From Bacteroidales bacterium (GTDB taxonomy: Bacteria; Bacteroidota; Bacteroidia; Bacteroidales; UBA932), in the NCBI GenBank assembly GCA_028691975.1, contig JAQUYF010000003.1, positions 1 through 64,000 on the forward strand: a stretch of 64,000 bases of DNA. The letters are read 5' to 3'. The notes below the pieces were generated by a model. The model worked only from the letters and a program-made list of their open reading frames with translations, was not told where the DNA came from and searched no databases. Both the position numbers and the translations under genes were made by a program. Shown piece by piece: positions 9,983 through 19,607 of this stretch; within the stretch, counting starts at the first letter, position 1, and each line of letters opens with the position of its first letter.

Positions 9983-10929
9983 AAATTTAATTGCATTTGA
10001 AATCCCATGGCAGGGATCGAATTGGAAAGTGTCGCATATTGAATGTTCAACGGAGATATTACAGCCGGCTGAACAGAGAACGATGCAAGATTGTCGCTGA
10101 CATCAAAATCACTCATATATGAAAAGACATTAGCGTCGATGATATTAAGAGCATAGACAAGGACAACCGCAAGAATCGAGTAATCCCGGTATCTTCGGTA
10201 AGTGTCTTTGTACCACTCTGCCTGACTTGCCGTGATATTGCCGTAGTAGCCACTGTCAGGGTCATTGTCCATATTGTAAATATATTTGAATCTGCGATAC
10301 TGCATATCGTTGAGGTGGTAAAAATATCCGCAGGCTATAAAGCCTCCATACCAGATAGGTATTTTCCAGTAGTCCCCATTGTATGCCTGTCCGAGACCCG
10401 GCAGGAGGGCTGAGTAGATAGTTGCTCTTGCAGGAACATGCTTTCTGCCTCCGGTATCGAAAGAGATAGCTCCATCCATAAGCGATCCCCAGTATACGGC
10501 TCCAGCTCCGATATAACTTATCATACGGTATGTCTTATACTTTGGGTCACCAGTTTCCTGATATTTCATATTGTTTCTGATTCCCATGTAAACACCTGCT
10601 CCGATACCTCCGTAAACCACCGGAAGTTTCCAGTAGTCTCTGTTGAAAATCTGACCGCTGCCCGGCATGATGGCCGAACCCAACAGCAGGTAGCCGGGTG
10701 TCAGAGTATCTTTACGGGCAAAGCCTCGAAACATCTTTTTGAATGAAACGCCAGATGTGGTGTCAGACTTGACGTCACTCTCCTTATTTACACCACCGGT
10801 GCTGACGTCGGATCCCGGAGGACCGACAAGAGAACCTGTTTCCGACCCTGTCGTACTCTTCTTAAATTGAGCTTGCAGATTGCAACAAAGCCCAATAAGC
10901 AATAAAACTGATAATATGTAACGGCGCAC
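9979..10929 (-). CDS. DUF5683 domain-containing protein
   Basis: ATIYSALLPGLGQAYNGDYWKIPIWYGGF repeat pattern; conserved Bacteroidales neighbour of parAB. Confidence 0.85.
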   Translation of the reverse strand: MRRYILSVLLLIGLCCNLQAQFKKSTTGSETGSLVGPPGSDVSTGGVNKESDVKSDTTSGVSFKKMFRGFARKDTLTPGYLLLGSAIMPGSGQIFNRDYWKLPVVYGGIGAGVYMGIRNNMKYQETGDPKYKTYRMISYIGAGAVYWGSLMDGAISFDTGGRKHVPARATIYSALLPGLGQAYNGDYWKIPIWYGGFIACGYFYHLNDMQYRRFKYIYNMDNDPDSGYYGNITASQAEWYKDTYRRYRDYSILAVVLVYALNIIDANVFSYMSDFDVSDNLASFSVQPAVISPLNIQYATLSNSIPAMGFQMQLNF

Positions 10930-10940
10930 TATCTTCTTAC

Positions 10941-11837
10941 TTATAAATTCTTCTCTTGAATTGCTTTTAAAAAGTTATCTACCTCTTCTTCAGTATTAAA
11001 CCTGACCGTCATTACTCCGTTGCCCTTGTTGGACCGCTTGATGGAAACATTGTTATTAAAATATTTCCCAACGATTTCTGCGACTTTGTAATAATTGTCC
11101 GGAAGATAACTTTCAGGATTGTCTTCAACGCTCGGTGCTTTTGCCACCTTTTTGACGGTTTCTTCCAATTGGCGAACGGAAAGGTCTTTCCTGATTATAA
11201 GTTCACATAGTGTAAGTTGATTGTCAATGTCCTCTACCGATAGCAGCACTTTCGCATGTCCAACGCTGATCTTCCCAATCTTTACTGCTTTTTGAATCTC
11301 CGCCGGCAACTTGAGCAGGCGCAGATAGTTTGTGACGGTAGCTCTCTTTTTGCCAACTCTGTCAGCCATCTCTTCCTGAGTCAGATCACATTCGTCTATC
11401 AGCCTCTGGAAACTCATAGCAGTCTCAATGGCATCAAGATTTTCCCTTTGTATATTCTCAACGATAGCCATTTCCAGCATCCCGTTGTCATCAGCATGGC
11501 GAATATATGCGGGAACAACTTTCAGTCCCGCAATCTTTGCCGCTCTGAATCGGCGTTCTCCGCTTATGATCTGATATCTGTCATTGGCAATGCGACGCAG
11601 TGTCAGCGGCTGGATAATGCCGATGTTTTTTATGGACTCGGCTAATTCATTCAGAGCCTCTTCATCAAAAGAGACCCTTGGCTGGTATGGATTCGGCTCA
11701 ATCTGATCAAGATATATCTCAGTGGTAGAGACAGGGCTTTCCTCCCTGACACTTTTTACCTCTCTATTGGCCTGAATATCATTGGCTTCAGCCAGTAGGG
11801 CACCCAGACCTTTTCCTAATACAGATTTTTTAGCCAT
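10941..11837 (-). CDS. parB: Chromosome partitioning protein ParB
   Basis: KSVLGKGLGALL; LDQIEPNPYQPR; ISGERRFRAAKIAG; ENIQRENLDAIETA. Confidence 0.97.
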   Translation of the reverse strand: MAKKSVLGKGLGALLAEANDIQANREVKSVREESPVSTTEIYLDQIEPNPYQPRVSFDEEALNELAESIKNIGIIQPLTLRRIANDRYQIISGERRFRAAKIAGLKVVPAYIRHADDNGMLEMAIVENIQRENLDAIETAMSFQRLIDECDLTQEEMADRVGKKRATVTNYLRLLKLPAEIQKAVKIGKISVGHAKVLLSVEDIDNQLTLCELIIRKDLSVRQLEETVKKVAKAPSVEDNPESYLPDNYYKVAEIVGKYFNNNVSIKRSNKGNGVMTVRFNTEEEVDNFLKAIQEKNL

Positions 11838-12604
11838 TACGAATTCTTTTTAATCAATTCCTTTGCCAAATCCAAATATCTGCTTGTACCTGTCGAGATG
11901 GCATCGTATAAAATAGCAGGCTTTCCGAAAGAGGGAGCCTCGCTCAGTTTAATATTTCTTATAATAATCGTATCAAAGACCATGTCCTTGAAATGTGTCT
12001 TAACATCTTCCACTACCTGATTGTGAAGCCTCAATCTGCTGTCAAACATTGTGAACAGGAACCCTTCAATGGATAGGGACGGGTTAAGCCTTGTCTGAAC
12101 TAATGTAATAGTGTTCAGTAGCTTGCCAAGCCCTTCTAGGGCAAAAAATTCCGGTTGCACGGGAATAATTACCGAATCTGCGGCAGTCAGGGCATTGACC
12201 GTAATCAGGCCGAGAGAAGGGGCGCAGTCCATGATGATATAATCGTACTTGTCACGGATGGGGTCTATGGCCTTTTTCAGGACGGATTCTCTGTTTTCCA
12301 TATTAAGCATCTCTATTTCGGCACCGACCAGATTGATGTGAGAAGTGATGATCTTTAGATATTCAAGCTCTGTGTCCATAATAGTCTCTTCAACCTTCCT
12401 CTCACCGATAAGCACCTCGTAGATAGTGTTCATGGTATTTGAATCAGGGTTAAAATTCAGGCCTGATGTAGTGTTGGCTTGAGGATCTGCATCAATGAGC
12501 AGAGTCTTTTTTTCCAGCACAGCCAATGATGCCGCCAAGTTTATAGCGGTAGTCGTTTTGCCTACTCCTCCCTTCTGATTTGCAATAGCGATTACTTTTC
12601 CCAT
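11837..12604 (-). CDS. parA: Chromosome partitioning ATPase ParA
   Basis: [40 protein letters not shown]. Confidence 0.97.
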   Translation of the reverse strand: MGKVIAIANQKGGVGKTTTAINLAASLAVLEKKTLLIDADPQANTTSGLNFNPDSNTMNTIYEVLIGERKVEETIMDTELEYLKIITSHINLVGAEIEMLNMENRESVLKKAIDPIRDKYDYIIMDCAPSLGLITVNALTAADSVIIPVQPEFFALEGLGKLLNTITLVQTRLNPSLSIEGFLFTMFDSRLRLHNQVVEDVKTHFKDMVFDTIIIRNIKLSEAPSFGKPAILYDAISTGTSRYLDLAKELIKKNS

Positions 12605-12691
12605 GTTAATAGTTTTATACTAAGCGACAAATTTACGAAATCTTTTTTTTAGTACGATAAATATATTAAATTTGTGGACAAATTATATTCG

Positions 12692-13627
12692 ATGATAGAA
12701 GATTGGAAAGTTATTGTCAGCACCAAGTCCGGTGGCGGCAAAGCGGCTCAGGATTGGCCTAAAATCGCTGCGTTGCTCGATGCAAAAAATATTAAATATT
12801 CAGCAGTCTTTACGGAGCGTCGGTATCATGCTATGGATTTGGCCTCAAAGGCGATAGCTGAAGGATATCGTAAGATAGTATGTGTGGGAGGAGACGGCGC
12901 CGTACATGAAGCACTTAATGGGGTTTGTTCCCAAAAAGAGGTACCGTCAGACGAGGTTACGCTCGCAATCATCCCTGTGGGTTCAGGTAACGACTGGGCC
13001 CGTTTACACAATATTCCTCGCGATTACGCAAAAGATGTTGAGATTATAGCTGCCGAAAATACTGTATATCAGGATGTGGCACTTGTAAACTCTGTCTTCA
13101 AAGGACACTCCTACAAGCGATACATGATCAACATAGGAGGACTTGGCTTTGATGCCAACGTATGCCACCATTTTGACAGACTTAAGCTAAAAGGCAAAGC
13201 CACCGAACGGCAGTACTATAATTGCGTAGTCAAAGGCTTTTTAGGCTATAGTAATCGTCGGTTTAAAGTAATTGCAGACGGGGAGGTTATATACGAAGGG
13301 GATGTGTTTTCGGTAGCTCTAGGTATCGGGAAATATTCTGGGGGAGGCATGCTTCAAACTCCTGCGGCTGTGTATGATGACGGTTTGACGGATGTGACCG
13401 TGATAAAAAGGATGCCTAAATTGAAGATTTTGGTTCACCTTAAAAAGCTGTTTAAAGGCAATATTTACAATATACGCGAAGTTATTCATACCAAAGCCAA
13501 GGTGCTTGTTATTCAGGCCTGGCCTGCGTCACGTGTTGAGGTGGATGGAGAGTATTCGGGAGAAAGTCCTATTTTGGTGGAAACTATTCCTCACGCTATC
13601 AAGGCAATTAGAAATAATCTGACCTAA
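12692..13627 (+). CDS. Diacylglycerol kinase family lipid kinase
   Basis: KSGGGKAAQDW; CVGGDGAVHEALNGV; IPVGSGNDWARL. ATG at 12692 preferred over GTG at 12674. Confidence 0.9.
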   Translation: MIEDWKVIVSTKSGGGKAAQDWPKIAALLDAKNIKYSAVFTERRYHAMDLASKAIAEGYRKIVCVGGDGAVHEALNGVCSQKEVPSDEVTLAIIPVGSGNDWARLHNIPRDYAKDVEIIAAENTVYQDVALVNSVFKGHSYKRYMINIGGLGFDANVCHHFDRLKLKGKATERQYYNCVVKGFLGYSNRRFKVIADGEVIYEGDVFSVALGIGKYSGGGMLQTPAAVYDDGLTDVTVIKRMPKLKILVHLKKLFKGNIYNIREVIHTKAKVLVIQAWPASRVEVDGEYSGESPILVETIPHAIKAIRNNLT

Positions 13628-13638
13628 TCCGACATATC

Positions 13639-14541
13639 ATGCTCTCTATCATCATTTGTACATACAATCGTGATAAGTATATCTACAATGTGCTGGAAAG
13701 TCTCGCTCAAAATGATTACCCTGCGGATTGCTACGAGATAGTTTTGGTTAATAACAACAGTACCGACGAGACCCCTCTGGAGTGCAGTCGGTTTCAGACT
13801 GCTTTTCCGCAGGTTAACTTCAGATACTTTATTGAGACCAGTCAGGGACTTTCTTATGCCCGTAACAGGGGAATCGAGGAGAGTATGGGCGATATACTTG
13901 TCTATGTGGATGATGACGCCCTTGTTAATAGAGAGTATCTCTCCGCTTATGCCGATTTCTTTGAGAAACATTCTGAAATAGATGCTGCCGGAGGTCCGAT
14001 TATTCCTAAATATGAGGTGGAAAAGCCTCGTTGGATGAGTCACTTTACAGAGCAGTTGGTCACTGGAGCCAAAGATTTAGGCAGTAATATGAGAGAGTTC
14101 CCGAAGAATGATTATCCCGGAGGAGGGAATGCAGGATATCGAAAAAGCGTCTTTGACAAAATCGGTCTCTTCAATGTGGAGTTGGGAAGAAAGGGAGACA
14201 GTCTTATCGGTGCCGAAGAAAAAGATATTTTTGATAAGATGGTTAATCTCGGTATGAGATTTTATTATTTGCCTAAAGCTATTCTGTATCATATCATACC
14301 TGCAAAGAAGCTGTCAATGGAGTACTTCGACAGACTGACTTACTCCATAGGAAAAAGTGAAAGGATGAGAACTCTCCATGTTGGTAAGTCAAAATATTAC
14401 AAACGACTTGTTGCCGAAGCAATTAAATGGGCCGCATCAATAGTGTTGTGTTTTTGCTATACTATGGCATTTTCACCTGTAAAAGGAGGCAAGTTGTTGA
14501 GATTCAGACGAAATGTTACAAAAGGGTTGACCGGACATTAA
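13639..14541 (+). CDS. Glycosyltransferase family 2
   Basis: MLSIIICTYNRDKYIYNVLESLAQNDYP...ARNRGIEESMGDILVYVDDDALV. Confidence 0.92.
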   Translation: MLSIIICTYNRDKYIYNVLESLAQNDYPADCYEIVLVNNNSTDETPLECSRFQTAFPQVNFRYFIETSQGLSYARNRGIEESMGDILVYVDDDALVNREYLSAYADFFEKHSEIDAAGGPIIPKYEVEKPRWMSHFTEQLVTGAKDLGSNMREFPKNDYPGGGNAGYRKSVFDKIGLFNVELGRKGDSLIGAEEKDIFDKMVNLGMRFYYLPKAILYHIIPAKKLSMEYFDRLTYSIGKSERMRTLHVGKSKYYKRLVAEAIKWAASIVLCFCYTMAFSPVKGGKLLRFRRNVTKGLTGH

Positions 14542-14548
14542 TTGGGAT

Positions 14549-15427
14549 ATGAGAACATTACTGAAAGACAGGAGGATAAAGATATTTACAAGGTCATTCG
14601 ACCTTAGACTGTACAGCTATGCAAAAGAGTTGTTTGACGGTATTGACGGTATTCAGACAGTGAGACTGACTGATCAGACTGCAGATGGATACTTCTACAC
14701 TATGCTGAAGGACACCTCTTGCGATATAGCGATAAATATTGACGAAGATGCGTTTCTGACGGGGCCGAAAGCTTTACTTGATCTGGTTGAATATGTGATC
14801 CTCAACGGCTATGCAAACGCAGGCTGTCAGGATGGGGGAGCGTATGCTGCAAGAGCGGGTAATCCTTTGGTTACCAATCCTTTTTTTAATGTCTTAAATT
14901 TGGAATTAATTCGTACAAAGTTCAGTCGAGACGCGATTAGGGAGTTTGATTCGGCGGGTGTTATCCCCCGGATGAAAGCCGATTTTCCGCAGGAACTGCT
15001 CACGACTCCATACAACTTTGAATGGGTGGATTATGAGCCTTATTTTAAGTTTTTTATCTGGCTTGCCTATAACTTCAAGACGCTGTATCTTCCGAGTGGC
15101 AGATATAAGGATGGAATAACTACCATATTGTACAACCAGAACCATGAAGAGCTCTGTTATCATACATGGATGGCGAGATTTTATTCTGTTCCCGACTTTT
15201 TTGTCAGGTTCTTTCAGAAAAATACGGGTATGCAGAAACATAGGATTGAGCACGTTATCAGCATGGCGTATGCTGATCGAAATATGCTCAGACCGGACTT
15301 CTCTTTAGTGCAAAAACTCTCTTTTTTCGGCAACAAGATCGCCCGCTGGTGCATAAAAGTGCCTCAGAGAGTTGCCGGATGGCCTCGCAAAATAAGCAAA
15401 AAGTACAAAAAGCTAAGATCTAATTAG
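14549..15427 (+). CDS. Hypothetical protein, possible glycosyltransferase-like, next to GT2
   Basis: 292 aa; DIAINIDEDAF acidic motif; immediately downstream of GT2. Confidence 0.6.
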   Translation: MRTLLKDRRIKIFTRSFDLRLYSYAKELFDGIDGIQTVRLTDQTADGYFYTMLKDTSCDIAINIDEDAFLTGPKALLDLVEYVILNGYANAGCQDGGAYAARAGNPLVTNPFFNVLNLELIRTKFSRDAIREFDSAGVIPRMKADFPQELLTTPYNFEWVDYEPYFKFFIWLAYNFKTLYLPSGRYKDGITTILYNQNHEELCYHTWMARFYSVPDFFVRFFQKNTGMQKHRIEHVISMAYADRNMLRPDFSLVQKLSFFGNKIARWCIKVPQRVAGWPRKISKKYKKLRSN

Positions 15428-17932
15428 CTCATTTCTGCGTTTTTTACAACTGTAAATACCATAAGCAGCGCAACCAATCATGGTTGCGAACATAAGGATT
15501 ATGCAGATTAGTGAGATAGTGTCTCCCTTCTTCACGCTTTCCGGCTCAAACTCAAATTTTATGTGATGTTTTCCTGCCGGAACGTTCAAAGCTCTCAGGG
15601 TATAATTGACTCTAAAATGTTCCACATTCTCTCCATCTATAGTCGCTTTCCATCCGTAAGGATAGTAGATCTCGGAGAAGACAGCTGTATTAGGCTTAGT
15701 TGAAGATGATTGATATTCAACAGATTTAGGAGAGTAATCCGTCAGTGCAATAATTGCCTGACTATCATGCCCTGCAGTTTCCTGCAGTACAAATCTCTCA
15801 AATTGCCTGTCAACGACGGCCGTAGTGTGCAGGTCTATCCGGCTTAGGGCATCGCATTCCTGATTGGCATTGTCGGCCACTTGAAGATTATCTACAAACC
15901 ACGCATTGCCCATGGCGTGAGGGTTCTGTACAGGCAGCTCTTTTCCACCCTGAAGAGGCACAATGACATACTTCATATTCAGCATATTAAGGACAGTGAA
16001 GTTATTTCCGTCACAGGCGGCGAGGTTGCCTCCCGTATTGGCAATATCGGTAAATAGCGGCTGAAGTTCAGGTTGCAGGTGCATATCAATCATGTCCTGA
16101 TAACGGCGCAGCTTGGCAGCCGAATAGCCTCCAATGGATTTCAGATAGTAGGAAGTGCGGGCCTCATTGAAAGTATTGGATGACAGATTGAGCGTTCTGA
16201 AGTAAGACGGGTCCTGCAATATGGTCTTTTCGGCATCCGTCATAATAAAGGCATTGTTTCTGTTTCTGACGGATACAAAATCGTCATTGTTAAAAAATCT
16301 CTTGTCTACGCCCCACATATCTATTACGATCAAAGCGGTTAATGCGACACCGAACCATTTGGTCTTAAGCTTGTCTTTTGCAAACATATAGACCAGAGAA
16401 GCTCCGAGTATTATGAATAGGAAAGATCTCCATGAGTCAGCCTTTAACATGGCCATTCTTTGATGGACAAGCATAGGCTTCAGCCATTCAGGCATTTGTG
16501 CATCGACCGGAGCACTGAAGTCAAAAATAAAACCGCCAAAAAGTGCAAACATTAACGAGACTGCAGCAGTAATAGCGGCAGAAATGTATATGCTCTTGAA
16601 AAGGTGCTTTTTTTCAACCCGTTTTTCGCATATTTCTCTAAGAGCCAAAAATCCCAGCAGAGGCATGGTGATTTCAGCCACAATCAGGATAGAAGAGACG
16701 GCTCTGAATTTGTTGTAAACAGGGAAGTATTTAAAAAACAGCTCAGTGAGCGGCATAAAATTGTGACCTAAAGATAGCAGGATGGAAAATAGAGTCGCTA
16801 CCAGTAATGCCCACTTATAAGGGCCTTTAACTATCAGTAAACCAAGGATAAATAGAAAACAGACGATAGCTCCCATATATACGGGACCGGCAGTGAAAGG
16901 CTGATCTCCCCAATAGGTTGGAGCCTGTTTACAGATTTCCCTGGCATTTGAAGCAGGAACACCACCGGCAACCATTTCTTTATACAAAACGGAATCCGTG
17001 CCAAGTTTCATCCCCGAAGATCCTCCCATAAAGTTTGGAATAAGAAAAGTCATAGTCTCGTCAATCCCGTAACTCCATGCAGTTGCATACTCCAAATCAA
17101 GCCCCGAACTTGGCTGAACTTGAGTATCACCATTCGCTTTGACGAGGTCGGAATGGCCGCCCCTCATAGTCTGAGAGGCATATTCGGAGTTGGCAAAAAT
17201 GTTGGCACTTCCGATGCCCATACCGATTCCGAACGAAACGACAAAGATGGCAGTTGCAATCCAGAAGTCTTTCATTCTCTTCTCTTTAATGTGAGTGTAA
17301 AGCACGGCAAAGAACAGAACTCCAATCAGCATGCAGATGTAGTATGACATTTGCGGGTGGATAAAAAATCCCATCGGAATAAAAAACATGGTAAATATTG
17401 CACCCCAGCCGTATTTCTTCTGATACGTGAGCAAAAAGCCTACAAGTACCATCGTCATCCATGTGATAGCAATACACTTTCCGTGGTGTTGGGCAGCGAT
17501 TATTATAAAGAAATAAGATGAGAAAGCTATGGCAAATGCGCCGGCCATACTGATCCACTTGTCAACTTTAAAAGATCTGAGCAGAATATAAAAGGCTATC
17601 AGATAGAATAACAGAATAAATATCACATTGCGTGCTCCCCATTGAAAGAAGAGATAGAACGGGCGTAATACGACGCTCGACAGGTAACGCCCGCCGCCAA
17701 TCTGATAATTTGGCATTCCGCTGAACATGGCGCCGGTCCACCATGACGCATCTCCGGTCTTCTGTGTGAATTCACGACACTCTTGGGAAGCAGCCATTCC
17801 GTTGATGTTGTCAGGTGCATATACAACCTCGCCACGCATGGCAGGCTCACAATAGATTATTGCCGCTATCGCGAAAATTACTCCAATGATAAGATTGGGA
17901 AGAATGTCCCGTTTGAATTTTATTTTTGTCAT
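15413..17932 (-). CDS. YfhO family multi-spanning membrane protein
   Basis: 839 aa; many TM segments; C-terminal YYPYGWKATIDGENVEHFRVNYTLRALNVPAGKHHIKFEFEP. Confidence 0.88.
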   Translation of the reverse strand: MTKIKFKRDILPNLIIGVIFAIAAIIYCEPAMRGEVVYAPDNINGMAASQECREFTQKTGDASWWTGAMFSGMPNYQIGGGRYLSSVVLRPFYLFFQWGARNVIFILLFYLIAFYILLRSFKVDKWISMAGAFAIAFSSYFFIIIAAQHHGKCIAITWMTMVLVGFLLTYQKKYGWGAIFTMFFIPMGFFIHPQMSYYICMLIGVLFFAVLYTHIKEKRMKDFWIATAIFVVSFGIGMGIGSANIFANSEYASQTMRGGHSDLVKANGDTQVQPSSGLDLEYATAWSYGIDETMTFLIPNFMGGSSGMKLGTDSVLYKEMVAGGVPASNAREICKQAPTYWGDQPFTAGPVYMGAIVCFLFILGLLIVKGPYKWALLVATLFSILLSLGHNFMPLTELFFKYFPVYNKFRAVSSILIVAEITMPLLGFLALREICEKRVEKKHLFKSIYISAAITAAVSLMFALFGGFIFDFSAPVDAQMPEWLKPMLVHQRMAMLKADSWRSFLFIILGASLVYMFAKDKLKTKWFGVALTALIVIDMWGVDKRFFNNDDFVSVRNRNNAFIMTDAEKTILQDPSYFRTLNLSSNTFNEARTSYYLKSIGGYSAAKLRRYQDMIDMHLQPELQPLFTDIANTGGNLAACDGNNFTVLNMLNMKYVIVPLQGGKELPVQNPHAMGNAWFVDNLQVADNANQECDALSRIDLHTTAVVDRQFERFVLQETAGHDSQAIIALTDYSPKSVEYQSSSTKPNTAVFSEIYYPYGWKATIDGENVEHFRVNYTLRALNVPAGKHHIKFEFEPESVKKGDTISLICIILMFATMIGCAAYGIYSCKKRRNELIRS

Positions 17933-17938
17933 ATCTTT

Positions 17939-19450
17939 TTATTTTTTTATTCTGAGAATTTTGTCGGCAATATGGTTGACCTCTTCCGAAATCTTGAGCT
18001 TGTATATTAATGTGCATCCGATTGCTACAACCACAAATGTACGCACAATACCCTCTACTATCTGCAAGAAAAGATAGCTGATGTTACATTGTGATGAGAC
18101 AAATCTTGATATCAGGTAATTGAATGCCAAAAGTAAAATGGCAATGAAGACAACCTTCAGTTGATTGATTGAAAATATGGAGGTTTTGAGCTTGACCCAT
18201 GTCACAGTCAAAATCACTCCGTAGTATATTGCGTATGAAAAAAGTGTCGCGCAAGCCGCTCCGTTCATTCCCCATAGCGGAATGAGCATATTGTTGAGTA
18301 TTATGGCCGTAGTGGTGAGAATTATGGCGAAAAACAGCGACACATAATAATATTTTGAATATCCTACAACTGAATATCCTATCTGGAAGGTAGAATAAAG
18401 CAAACGTGAGATCGACAGTATGCAGACGACAGTTTTTCCGGACATATAGGTCTCTCCGTTAGGTAAGATATTGAAGATCAGGTCTAAATTAATCCAGAGA
18501 CAAATAAAAATCAGTATTCCTGCCAACAGTTGATGAAGTGACACTTTTTTGAGTAGAACGTTTGCCGCTTTGATGTCATTATCCTTGATTGCCTGTGAAA
18601 GTTGGGGTTGAACTATGGTACTTAAAGAACGGGAGGGAATGTCAATTATCGTGGCGATATAAGTTGCGATTGCAAATATGCCGGTGTATTGGAGACCCAT
18701 TTTTGCCGAGACAAAAAAGCTGTTTAGAAGTGGGGTAATGTTGCCCATTAAGGCACTAAGAATCAAAAACAAGGTATAGAATGCAAAGGATCGTTTTATT
18801 TCCGGCGTGATAAACTTGAAATCCGGCTTGAAGGAGACTTTGCCGAAGCTGCAGACATATATTACATTGATTACTGCTGCCAAAAAGTATATTATACAGT
18901 ATGCAATTACAAGGGCATCAAGATCAATAATTTTGAGGCCAAAAAGAATATAACTGACAAGCAGCCCGAGTCTTATTCCCACCTCCCGTATCATTTTAGG
19001 TACGGAAATTCGCATTAAAATGTTTGCATTTGTCTCAAATACAGACAAATACAACATTGAAAAGGAGAGAGGGATGATAAAGTAAAAGTAATTGACAAAT
19101 AAAGGAGAATTATCTGCAAACTGCTTGATAACCATATCTTTAAAGGCAAGGAACAGAATAAGATAAATTAGAAAACCTATGAAAGGAACTATAAGGCTCC
19201 AGAAAAAGATACCGTGATCCTTCGTGTTTTTATCCTTGAAATAGGGAAAAAATCGCAACATTGAAGAATTTGTTCCAAGTTGCGCTAATCCGGCCAGTAG
19301 AACGGATGCATCCACAAGTACCCTTGTAAGGCCTATTTCCTCCTGGGTGAGGTAATGGGTCAGGATAAAAAAAGTAGTAATAAAGCCGATAGCTATACCT
19401 ACATAGTTGGCAATGGTCCCCTTTATGCTTTGTCTAATTACTACTCCCAT
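17939..19450 (-). CDS. Oligosaccharide flippase / polysaccharide biosynthesis protein (Wzx-like)
   Basis: MGVVIRQSIKGTIANYVGIAIGFITTFFILTHYLTQEEIGLTR; many TM helices. Internal ATG at 19450 preferred. Confidence 0.85.
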   Translation of the reverse strand: MGVVIRQSIKGTIANYVGIAIGFITTFFILTHYLTQEEIGLTRVLVDASVLLAGLAQLGTNSSMLRFFPYFKDKNTKDHGIFFWSLIVPFIGFLIYLILFLAFKDMVIKQFADNSPLFVNYFYFIIPLSFSMLYLSVFETNANILMRISVPKMIREVGIRLGLLVSYILFGLKIIDLDALVIAYCIIYFLAAVINVIYVCSFGKVSFKPDFKFITPEIKRSFAFYTLFLILSALMGNITPLLNSFFVSAKMGLQYTGIFAIATYIATIIDIPSRSLSTIVQPQLSQAIKDNDIKAANVLLKKVSLHQLLAGILIFICLWINLDLIFNILPNGETYMSGKTVVCILSISRLLYSTFQIGYSVVGYSKYYYVSLFFAIILTTTAIILNNMLIPLWGMNGAACATLFSYAIYYGVILTVTWVKLKTSIFSINQLKVVFIAILLLAFNYLISRFVSSQCNISYLFLQIVEGIVRTFVVVAIGCTLIYKLKISEEVNHIADKILRIKK

Positions 19451-19607
19451 ATATGGTTTTCTATGTTGCAAATATACTAAAAATGCCGTTATGTGCACTT
19501 TTGCCGCCAAATCATTTTTTCGGATGTCGAAAAAACACTAATTATAATTCCCGGTTTTTATTACTACATTTGCGCCGTATTAAACAAAGGTATAGGAGGA
19601 TATTATT

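Noticed and set aside
10941-12604. parS site near parAB
   Set aside because: No clear TGTTCCACGTGGAACA-like palindrome noticed by eye; a motif scan would be needed.
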